Source: WTKG01 sp963735005 (lineage in GTDB: Bacteria > Actinomycetota > Actinomycetes > Actinomycetales > Demequinaceae). Taken from it: 64,000 nt of DNA. Made by a program: the position numbers and the translations under genes. Location: NCBI GenBank assembly GCA_963735005.1, contig CAVTJA010000008.1, positions 1 through 64,000 on the forward strand. The letters are read 5' to 3'. Below are positions 1-9,700 of this stretch, in pieces; the first letter of the stretch is position 1, and each line of letters starts with the position of its first letter. Under the pieces are notes generated by a model. The model made no database searches. It was not told the origin of the DNA and saw only the letters and a list, made by a program, of their open reading frames with translations.

Positions 1-95
1 GCCTTCGCGCTAGAGCTATTCGAGGCGGCGGCCAACAAGGCGTAGGTCGACCACTAAGAGGTCATTCACGAAGCTCTCGGAAACCCGGGGCGCAA

Positions 96-345
96 CAACC
101 AACGACGCTCAATCGTCAACGGGTTGGCTGAGGCGGTGCCGGCCGTGCAGCCGGATCAAGTCACGCTGCGCCCCATAGGGGGTGTACGCGTTGCGTTCGA
201 TGGTCGCGGTAGACGGATCAGCCTCGTTCGACATCATCAGCTGCGCCGAGCCCTGATAGTCGCCGAACTGGAAGAACAACGGGACATCAACGACACCCTC
301 AGTGGCCTGTTCCAGCGCGACCGTTGAGCCAGATCAACGACTCGA
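96..345 (-). pseudogene. RHS core remnant (third displaced copy)
   Basis: On the minus strand this stretch is clearly related to the RHS core end at about 4900-5160 and to the second copy at about 2170-2440. The shared parts are the segment reading FGDYQGSAQLMMSN and the segment AYTPYGAQRD. It has diverged well beyond the other two copies, and no tip module follows it inside the window. It lies downstream of the membrane protein at 417-995, as expected for the next worn-out cassette of the array. The first 95 bases show nothing recognisable. Confidence 0.7.
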
Positions 346-416
346 ATCCGACGTCAGTAGTCAACCAACACCAGGGGCAGTCCCGTTGCGGCCGGACGCG
401 CCATGTTTCAGAGCAG

Positions 417-995
417 TCAGCCAAGAAGAAATCCCAGTGCCAGGGTGCCGAATGTCAGAGACAGCCACACCTTCTCGAGAGTCGAGAGCGGTGCGAACCG
501 AATTTCGTCTGTCGCAAACCGTGGCCAGAAGAAGACGGGCCAATCGCGCGAATGCACAAATTGGACGCGCCCTTTAAGCGCGGGGCTTGCCGCTTCAATA
601 TGATCCGCAATTGCACGCCACTTGAGGTCGTCGAACCTCCCGAACGCCAAAGATCCGAGACTCGCTTCGAACATTCCTCCCTGAGTCGAGACCACGCGGA
701 GAAAGTAGAGTCCCTTTTGGAGTTCGACTCGCGCCACATCCTCCACGCGCGCCGTCCGCTCTCGCAGGAGGGACCGCATGACGACGCGATCGCCCACGAA
801 TCGGACGGTGGTTGCCTCCCACCGCGTATATGCGGGAACCCCGAACTGGGAGAGGAGCATGAGGAGACTGACAAACACAGTACTTGTGAAGACCTGCACG
901 ATTAGACCGACAGCAGGGAGGGTCAAGAAGATGAACGCAAGGAACGCACGTTCCCGCGCTGAGTGGCGCAGCACATATCCGTCATCCACGTTCAC
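417..995 (-). CDS. Membrane protein, candidate RHS immunity protein
   Basis: A 192-residue protein that I cannot assign by name. Two hydrophobic segments near residues 17-52 form an N-terminal hairpin. A soluble beta-rich middle (about residues 55-160) has the feel of a bacterial PH-like domain, and the last 15 residues are hydrophobic again. It starts with GTG, preceded by AGGAG at a good distance. It lies just downstream of the RHS tip ending at 1299 and upstream of another RHS core remnant, which is where immunity genes sit in polymorphic-toxin loci. The immunity role is inference from position only. An ordinary membrane protein of unknown role is the alternative. Confidence 0.55.
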   Translation of the reverse strand: MNVDDGYVLRHSARERAFLAFIFLTLPAVGLIVQVFTSTVFVSLLMLLSQFGVPAYTRWEATTVRFVGDRVVMRSLLRERTARVEDVARVELQKGLYFLRVVSTQGGMFEASLGSLAFGRFDDLKWRAIADHIEAASPALKGRVQFVHSRDWPVFFWPRFATDEIRFAPLSTLEKVWLSLTFGTLALGFLLG

Positions 996-1298
996 ACTGT
1001 CTCCTGTACTCTCGCCGAACGTACAAAGCCGCCGAAACCGGCCACGGAACGGCCGGGCCGCGCACTACCGTCATGCGGTAAGTCATCACGAACCTGCCCG
1101 TTGGGAGCGGACTTCAGTAGCTCCGCCACTGAGTAGTCCTGGCCGCGCCCCTCCGAGTTTGTACCTCTCGACAGCCGACCCAGGAAACCTGTGAGCAGGG
1201 GCCTTCTGCGAGCACGCGCGGATTTGACACGACCCCCGGGGCGCGCCGCCAAGGCCAGGCATGCCGCTCGGTGGTCCCGGCTCATCCCATACCCCAAT
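996..1298 (-). other. Spacer after RHS tip; weak open frame only
   Basis: An open frame of 101 codons covers 992-1297 on the minus strand. It ends in GTGTGA, overlapping the GTG of the next gene, the same junction seen between the other tip and its small downstream gene at 3864-3867. Its first 35 residues look unlike a protein and third-position GC is only moderate. It could be the shifted end of the tip encoded at 1299-2183 or plain spacer. The AGGAG of the next gene lies in it. Confidence 0.3.
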
Positions 1299-2183
1299 CT
1301 AGTAAGACGTGATAGCCATCTGTGCCCCGAGGGCTTCGAACGCCCAGCCGAAGTTGTTAAAACCCAGACGGATGTACGCGTTTGCCGGAGTACTTGAAGT
1401 CCTGACGATCCGAACGCCCCTTACGCCACTGATTCCACTCATCACTGAACCGACGGCGAAGTTCGCCCAAGCATCTCCCTTGCTCCATCCGCGGTTGTAA
1501 TAGCCATCCACGGAAGACACCCCGGACAACAAGATGCCACCAGCAACGCACGCGACGGTCGCCGAGCCTGCAGTCGCGAGGATGCACGCGCCCGCCAGCA
1601 CGAAGCTCGCACCAGTCAGCACGTTGTCGCCGTAGCGTACCCAGTAGTCCTTCCAGTACTCCGTAGACGTGACATCATCCCACGCAGACGCCATGAACCC
1701 CGGGCCGGCGTAGTCAGTCTTCGTGTTGATGTGCTCACACGACCCGCTGGCGATGCCCATCGCGCACTTCGCGGCGGCGTTTGCGTGATTCAGGCGCGCC
1801 CGGACCTCCCACGGCTCGAGCGTGGTGCAATGTTGCTGCTTCCGGGGTCCAGTGCAGGCAGTAGTAAAGGATTTGACCTTGCCCTTCGCCTCTTTGCCGT
1901 TGAGTCCCACCCCATAGGTGAAGGGATCATCGGTCTTGCCTGCGCACCCGTAGTGCCCGCACACCTCCTCGTCCTTCTTGGCATACAGCCCCGTCGCATC
2001 CGAATAGAACACCGGGTTGTTGTCCGCATACCGATACGGGTCGAGCGTCTTGGGGTCCATCACGTCCAGCAGCGGGTCCGGTGACAGGAAGCGGGACGTG
2101 ACGGGTCGTAGTAGCGGGCGTTCAGGTAGGTCAGGCCCGTGCCCAGGTTGGTGGTGGCCTCGTCGGCCACCTGCGACAACCAA
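1299..2183 (-). pseudogene. Displaced RHS C-terminal module, tip B
   Basis: Encodes the end of an RHS core followed by a tip unlike that of the main gene. The core part reads SRFLSPDPLLDVMDPKTL and then DPYRYADNNPVFYSD; the main gene has nearly the same words at about 4730-4830, and after them the two sequences diverge completely. The tip (about 230 residues) has a Cys-containing linker and a hydrophobic helical stretch (about residues 190-230), typical of pre-toxin regions. It has only about 50 residues after that, so the catalytic end may be lost or lie in another frame. There is no start codon or signal peptide of its own, so it is a silent or orphan module that could be expressed only by recombination into the full-length gene. 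Confidence 0.65.
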
Positions 2184-3385
2184 CCACGCTCAATGCTCAA
2201 GCTCGCGTCGAAGGTGACGTCCGGGGAGTCGTCGGACAGGTCAGTGTTCAGCGCACGCTGCGACCCATACGGGGTGTAGGCGTTGCGTTGGATCGCGTCG
2301 GCCGAGTGGACAGGTCGAGTCGTCGTTGCGTCCCGCAGTCCGGCATCATCAGCTGGGCGGAGCCTTGATAGTCACCGAACAAGAAGAAGAACGGCACCGT
2401 CGCGGCGTCTCCGGTCGCGACCTCCGTGCCGTCGCGACCGTTGCGCCGCCGAACGTGAAGTACCGGACCGCGGTCACATCGATGTCGCGTCGTTGGCGAA
2501 CGTGTCCGTGTCCGTGATCTCGGTGTCACCCAAGTACACCGTCGCCTGCGTCGGCAGCGTGACATCCGTGGGGTGCTCGATCTTCGCCCACCGCTGACCA
2601 GACGCGTCATACCAGATACGTCCAATAGTCATAATCGCGGACCCGTCATCGACTGACGCTGCTGACGCAGGTTCGACGCCACATCCCACGTCAACACCTC
2701 CGTGGTCGACCTTGCCCGTGCCCTCGTCGGTGATGGTGCGACCGGGTCTGCCTGCCAGCATGCGTCATACTTGAACTTGGCGGTGGCCGGAATCCACACC
2801 GTCATCCTTCGTCACCGATTTGCGTGACCAGCATGCTCCAAGTCACTAGGCGATCACCAAGTCATCACCGGCTCATGCCCATACGACATTTCCTGCGTCT
2901 GCTCAAACGGCGCCGCGTCCGCAATGCAAATTCGTGATCGAAGTCGGATCTTGCACCGACTTCGAATACGCCCAAGTGGTCGCATACGGGGCCGCCGCAT
3001 GCATCCACGCACCGCGTCAAGTTCCACCTGAGTCGTCGGCAAAGTCGGGAACGCCGCACACGGATTCCCATAACCCGCCGAAGCATCCGTCCACGCCTGG
3101 CGACAACCGGTTATGCCCGTCATACGACAAAGCACTGCGACTCCTGAACCGCGCACCTCAACCGAGTTCGAGTTATCCGCAATCTGGATCACACGACCAA
3201 GTCGTCCCGCGTGAACTGATCATCTTTGGAAGGTACTTGGTAGGCGCCCTCGCTGTTCACGTACCACGCCTGAATACTCGACGGCGCACTGAACTGCTCG
3301 TCATACGTCGATGCTGCGCCCACGACGCCGTTGGCGTAGACACGATCCGTCAAACGACCCAGCTCATCCTGGACGATGCCGGCGA
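2184..3385 (-). pseudogene. Degenerate RHS/YD-repeat core, copy B
   Basis: Minus-strand sequence closely related to the main RHS gene between about 4870 and 6060, but broken into several frames by small insertions and deletions. Recognisable pieces are the QRWAKIEHPTDVTLPTQATV segment (about 2540-2600) and the FGDYQGSAQLMM segment (about 2350-2390). The similarity to the main gene stops abruptly near 3385, which marks the upstream edge of the duplicated block. Together with tip B it forms a displaced core-tip cassette. The 200 bases between this edge and the gene at 3582 contain nothing I can name. Confidence 0.7.
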
Positions 3386-3581
3386 TGGGCGGCGACGACG
3401 CGAACCGGGCTGGTATTCAAAGCCCACGGGACGACGCTCGGGGCGCCATCGTCGCGGCGAGGTACCACGCGCTCATGAGCGGAGAACGGGCGTGCCAGTT
3501 TGTCACCAATCCGTGCATCGACCCCGGGAGCGTTCGTTCTTGGGCTCCGTTGGGTACGAGCACCAGGCAGCAACCAGGTCA

Positions 3582-3867
3582 TCAGTAGCCGAGGATCGGC
3601 ATCACATTTCCTGCGTGGTCAAATACCGAAACGACCAACGCGGGACTCGGCCACACGGTTACGGAATCTGGCTGGTGCATGATCTCGATCGTCTCGCCCC
3701 TGGGGCCTGATACGTCGATCCGGAATGTTTCGCCCTGCGCGAGTTCGCGGGATCCACCTGCTGGCTCGAAGTGGACAGTCAACGGCCGGTCCCGTGCCGG
3801 GGAGGCCCGGGTGAAGGGGGGCCGAACTCAGGACGATCGTGCAATGGTCTCGTGAATTTTGCTTCAC
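3582..3867 (-). CDS. Small protein after RHS tip C, candidate immunity
   Basis: A GTG start at 3867 overlaps the stop of the RHS tip in the motif GTGTGA, implying translational coupling. The first about 27 residues read in one frame and the remaining 66 in the next frame forward, with a shift near 3783-3790, so the product would be about 94 residues. The second part reads as a compact soluble protein with alternating beta-like stretches (TFRIDVSGPRGETIEIMHQP). I do not recognise the family. A small gene coupled to the 3' end of a polymorphic toxin is the classic position for its immunity protein, which is the basis for the call. The shift may be a sequence error like others in this window. 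Confidence 0.5.
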
Positions 3868-6770
3868 ACTCCGCCTCCCAAAACGCCGATAATTTCGTTT
3901 AGCAAGTTTATCCGCGCCTCGTTTGTGGGGTCGCTCGCCGAACGCTGACCTTTGCCCACTGCCGAAGCCGCCTCGTAGAAGTCGCGCCAGGCCGTCGCCG
4001 AATCCACATTCAGTTCGGGGATTCGGCCAAGTTCCTGGGCCGAGCGTCCCATCAGCGCTCGAGCGCCATCCGCACCCGTGCCCCAGACCTGCTGCCCCCA
4101 TTTCGCGCGTGCAAGTCCAGAACCAGAGATGGTCGCGTCTGCGGCGGACATGTAATCCGCAAGAGTTCGTGGCGCAGCGGTTTCGGCAACGACGGACGAA
4201 CCCACAAATTCATCCACCGCCGGCGCCCTGCGCCCCACCAAGAGCGTGGCGAGCGCAGCGACACCAAGGGAAATGTCGTAGGAGTACTTGCCGTCTTTGC
4301 CGTATGGCCCTAAGGGCTCCATGACCGGATCCCCAAGTGGAACGTCAGCGCACGGGTCTGTGCCACCAGACGAGAGCTGACAGCCCTCCATGGGGCCGTA
4401 CACCGCGAATGAATTCACGGTACCGACCACGAGGAGGTCCCAACCCGCCGCTCCAACGTTTATGAGACCGCTGTGCGCAGCTGCGACGTTTTCGTTGATG
4501 CCGGTCCAGGACCATTCGTGCACCACCCGCGCTCCATAGCTTCCGCACACACACACCGATTTTGCGTCGCGCTCGGCCTGGCGCTGTGCATGCCATGCGG
4601 CACTGTGGCCGCCTCCTGGGGCGCCTTTGCCGTCCGGCGCGAATCCGGCGGCGCCGCCATGTTGCATACACATCTTGTATGCGGCGCCTGGAATACACGT
4701 TGTCAACCCTGATGGGTCGGCATAAAACACAGGGTTGTTCTCCGCGTACCGATACGGGTCCAGGGTCTTGGGGTCCATCACGTCGAGCTTCGGGTCCGGG
4801 CTGATGAACCTGGACGCGACCGGGTCGTAGTAGCGGGCGTTCAGATAGGTCAGGCCAGTGCCCAGGGACGGTGGTGGCCTCGTCGGCCACCTGCGACAAC
4901 CAACCACGCTCAATGCTCAAGGCCGGGTCGAAGGTGACGTCCGGGGAGTCGTCGGACAGGTCCGTGTTTAGCGCGCGCTGCGACCCATACGGGGTGTAGG
5001 CGTTGCGTTGGATGGTCGCGGTTGGGCGGGTCGTAGCGCCGTGCTCGCAGGTTCGACATCATCAGCTGGGCACAGCCCTGATAGTCGCCGAACAGGAAGA
5101 AGAACGGCACCGTCGCGGCGCCTTCGGTCGCGATCTCGGTCGCAACCGTTGAGCCACCAAACGTGAAGAACCGTGTCGCGGTCACATCCGGCGTCGCGTC
5201 GTTGACGAACGTGTCGGTGTCCGTGATCTCGGTGTCGCCAAGGTACACGGTCGCCTGCGTCGGCAACGTGACATCCGTGGGGTGCTCGATCTTCGCCCAC
5301 CGCTGACCCGACGCGTCATACAGATACGTCCAATAGTCATAATGCGACCCGTCATCGACGACGCTGCTGACCAAGTTCGACGCCACATCCCACGTCAACA
5401 CCTCCGTGGTCACCTTGCCCGTGACCTCGTCGGTGATGGTGCGCCGCGTTTGACGACCCGCATCGTCATACTCGAACGCACCAGAGCTCGACGTCGTCAA
5501 CGCCGACCTTGGTTTCCGAAGCGGTCACCGCATGTGCAACCGCGAGCGTGTCCGGCAGACCTTCGTGTGTCTGGACAACCCCATACGACATCGCCTGCGT
5601 CTGCTCAAACGGCACCGCATCCGCAATCAGGTTCGTGATCGACTTGATCTTGCCCGATTCCGAGTAGTCCCAACTGGTTGCGTACGGGGCCGCCGAAGCC
5701 GCCCACGCTGCGCTACCCGTGCCCGGAAGGCCATCACCACAGTCATCTTCGAACGGTGACGCCGTGCTCAACGTCCACGCCTGCGACAACCGGTTATGCC
5801 CGTCATACACGAAGCACTGCGTCTCCTTGATCGCGGTAGCCGTGTCCGACCCATCCAGAATCTCCGTCACACGACCAAAGCCGTCCCGCGTGAACTCATC
5901 ATCCTGAAGGTACTTGGTGGCGCCCCCGCTGTTCACGTACCACGCCTGAATACTCGACGGCGCACTGAACTGCTCGTCATATGCGATGCTCCGCACCACA
6001 CCGTTGGCGTAGACACGATCCGTCAGGCGACCCAGCTCATCCTGGACGATGCCGTTGACGACCTTCGTCGATGTTTGGCCAGCGCCCGGGTGGTTGATGA
6101 TTTCCATCGTGATGGGTGTGCCGAAGCGGTTGTACGTCACCGACGGCTTCTGCTCCGCGAGCACACCCGGAATCTCCGGCGACGTAGACGTGGGCCTGCC
6201 CGCGCCGTCGTACGTGATGTCCCGCGTGTAGGTCTTGCCTGCGAACTCACCCAACTCCAGCGCCGATGGCAGCGTGGTGGTGGTCGTCTTGGGCCTGTGT
6301 AGCGCGTCCCACACCGTTGTCTGTTGTGTCAGAGTAACTTGTAGGATCCGTCAGCAGAAGTTCGTCGAAAGTGTGGCTAGTCTGTCGCGTCGCCCCAGGC
6401 GTGAGTTCCGTGCGCGCGAGTCGACGGGTCGTGGGGGTGCTGACGCGAGTTGTCGATTCGGTCTTGACCAGTGCACCCAATGGCGCGTTGTCGCCTCCGT
6501 CGTAGTCGTACGTCCATGTCGCGAAGGAGGACTCCGAGGCTGCGATGCCGGTAGCTGCGTCGTCTTCGCCGATGTCGTACTGCCCCCACGTCTTGCGATC
6601 GGTCATGTTGCCTAGCGAGTCGTAGGTCATCTGCATTAGGCCCGCCTCCGAGCGCACCTCGGTCGTCTGCCCGTTGCGGTCGTACGCGTACGTGGACAGG
6701 CCCGCGTTCGGGTCGATCATTGCGAGGCGTTGACCCGCGAAGTTCGACACAAACACCGTCTCATTGTGCT
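3864..6770 (-). CDS. RHS protein, C-terminal part: core end and tip C
   Basis: Continuation of the giant gene at 6761-13501, read through four or five frames because of one-base shifts near 6768, 6312, 5490, 5040 and 4870. It carries more YD repeats (YAYDRNGQTTEVRSEAG at the start), then the RHS-associated core (GLTYLNARYYDP, then FISPDPKLDVMDPKTLDPYR, then NNPVFYADPSG). After that comes a tip of about 285 residues. The last 100 residues are a compact domain without similarity to tip B (WRDFYEAASAVGKG, then ARINLLNEIIGVLGGGV) that I cannot assign to a known toxin family. In RHS proteins the core self-cleaves or is cut near its end and releases the tip. The tip is followed by an overlapping small gene. 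If the shifts are sequence errors, the full protein would be about 3,200 residues. Confidence 0.65.
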
Positions 6771-9700
6771 TCAGGATCTTTCACCGTGACCTTGGAGAAG
6801 CCCTCCTTCTGGTACGGCAAGAATTCGCTGGCCCACTCCACGCTTGGGTCCCCATCACTTACCGCGTACGAATACGTGGTCGTGAACACAGTATCCGTGC
6901 CGTAGCCACCCATACCGTGCTGCGCCTGGCTCGCCAGGCGGCCCTGGATGTCGTTCTTCGTCTCAGTGATGGCACCCGAGGGCGCCCGCGTCTGGGAGAT
7001 GTTGCCGAAGGACGCTGTCTTGGTCGTCAGATCCTTGTTCTCAGGGTTCGGGGCGCTGGTGTCCACGACGTACCGCGACGTTTGCGCGATGGTGCGTCCG
7101 GCCCAGTCGTACGTCGGAATCGTGATGCGTTGCATGTCCTTCTTCATGGGATTCGCCAGCCCACTCGCAAGCGACGCCGTGCCCGTGGCCGAGTACGGGC
7201 CTGCACTCCACTGGACCTGACCGTCACCGTTGTAGCGCGTGGCGGTAACCAGGCGCTTGCCACTGCCGTCGGGCGCGGGGCTCTGCTGCTCGATGACGCG
7301 GCCGAAGCCGTCCATGAAGGTGTACGAGCGGTTGACGTGGCAGTCGGCTTCGAGGCAAGCCCACGACGTCGGATCGTCCGGGTCACCCCCGGGCACGAAG
7401 CCCATGTTCTGGCCCGACACCACCGCAACCGGCGTATTTCGCAGCGCCTGACCCGGCGCGTACACGTCATACACGAACGACACGCTCGGCACCACATAGT
7501 CGGTGGTCGGCAGATGCCAAGGCGCCACCGGGTCGTTGTACCGCAGAGACGGCGCGTAGCCCTCGGTGAGGAGACCAAACGCGTCGTACCGGTAGTGCGT
7601 GTACGAGCCGTTGATGTCCTCCGACATCACGGCGAGGCCGCGCGTGGGCTCGGTCCACGTGTTGCTGGAGTAGCCCGCGCCCGGTAGCTCAGGCGGTTGG
7701 TGGTGACCGTGGTCTCGGCGACGACCCGACCGGACGAGCCGGCCTCCGTCGATGACGGCGACGACTTGGTGAGGAAGTGGCGCTCGGCGAAGGCTCAGGT
7801 GCATCGGAGCTGGGTCCGCAACACACTCGTAGCCGCCATAGCTCCACGTTGTCGACTTGCCGCCGTCCTTCGAGATGTGCGACGTCGTCGCGTCTACCGT
7901 GACGGCCTCGGGGGTCCAGGCTTCCTTGATGCGGCCGCGCTCGTCGTAATCCGCGACCGCAACCGACGCGCCAGCGCGGTTCGCGGCGTCGGTTCCGTTT
8001 CGCTCGTACTTGGGGTAGGTGACCTCCATGGTCGGCAGCCCGCGGCGCAGCGCGTCGGCTTGATCACTCGGTCGATGCCGTGTCCAGTCGGCGTCGTCGA
8101 AGTAGCCCTCCGACACACCCACGAGCTTTCCAGCGTCAGGGATCTCATCCGTGGGGCACGCGTCCTCGTACGAGCGGGTGCGCCACGTGGCACTCAGGTA
8201 AGTAGTCCCGCCCCACCCGGCGACGTCCGTGTAGGGGGTCGTGTTCGGCTTGAGCTCGCCGTTTGCGTCGTAGTCGCCGAGCAAGTTGCCGCTCGCATCG
8301 CGGATGCCCCACACGTTGTCGTACAGAGCACAAGTCGTGTGAGTGCTTTCCGGATCGTCCTCGAAGTCCGGGGCGCCAACCCACACCCACTGCTTGACGG
8401 TCGACGTGTCGCTCACCGGGAGGAAGTCCACCCCGTCGTACGCGGTGTGCGACGTGGACTCCTGGCGCCAGGTGCGTTCAGTGCCAGCTGCGCCCCAGTT
8501 ATCGCCGTTCTCCGCCGGCGTGTTGTCGGTCGTCTCCTGCGTCATTGACCAGGTCTGGTCCACGCGCACAATCTGCGCGTAGTGCTTGCCGTCGCCGCCA
8601 GTGACGCGCGGCTCGCCTCCGTAGAGCTTGAGAGTCTTGTTGGCTGCGTCGAATGCCATCAAGTCGTTGACTCCGTCCCCGGTCCAGTCTCCGGGCACGA
8701 CCAGCTGCTCACCGGGATTGAGGTGGTCCAGCACGCCGGTGCGGAAGGCTGGGAAGGTGTTTGAGCCGTCGCCGTTGTGTAGGAAGACGTTGCCGTTGGC
8801 CGCGATACCAAAGACGTCGCCTTGCCCGTTGCCGTCAAAGTCGAAACCGCCGACGATCTCCGTGTAGTTGGCCCACTTGCTCAACGCAATCGGGGTCCAC
8901 GAGCCCGCGGCGTCCGTCAGGACAGCCCAGCCACCGTCGCCGTAGCGCAGTATGTCGCTTTGGCCGTTGCCGTCAAAGTCGGCGACGTCATACACGAAAT
9001 CGTTCTTGTAGTTGTAGGCGAAGTCTTCCCCAGATCCAGCTGCGTCAACCAGCTTTTCCCACGGGCCCAAGAAGCCCGGTGCGACTTGCCACTCGTAGAC
9101 GCCGGTCGAGACTTCGTGGAATCGGATGAGGTCATCGCCAACGGTGTCATCAAAGTTGCCGATAAGCGTGAGGTCGCCACTGCCGTCGGCCGTTCCCAAC
9201 GTTTCGTGATTCGCAGACAATCCCTCGTACCACACGTCCCACGCGGTGCCGTTGTAATGCAGGATGTCCATCTTGCCGTCACCGTTAATGTCCGCGAACT
9301 CCAGTGAGCCGCTCGTGGGAAGGGCCTCATACCCGGTGGACGTCCACGCACCCGTGCCACTCTTAGACACCTGCCAGCCACTGCTGGCCTTGCGGACCAT
9401 TTCGTCCTTGCCGTCGCCGTCAAGGTCCTCAAAATAGGTCGTCAAGGTCGACGTAAAGCTGTTGAGGTCCTCCCACGGTTTCTTGCTGTCGTAGCTGACG
9501 TCCCAACCCGAGCTCTTCAGGTGCAACGCGTCGGCCTTGCGTGGCTGACCGGGTTCGGAGTCGAAATCGCCGTCGAAACGCACGCTGTCGGGGCCGTAGC
9601 CAGAATTGAGGAGCTTCCACCACACGCCGGTGCCGCTATACGACGCAAGCCACGTGTTGTCCAACTGGTGGTTCGTCACATCCGTGCGGCCATCACCGTC

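Noticed and set aside
2184..3581. Insertion sequence between the RHS tips
   Set aside because: No transposase frame, no terminal inverted repeats and no target duplication; the block is explained by duplicated RHS core.
3364..3582. A 72-codon minus-strand frame between the small immunity candidate and the degenerate core
   Set aside because: Arg/Pro/Val-rich without pattern, no ribosome binding site, and it runs into the degenerate core copy.
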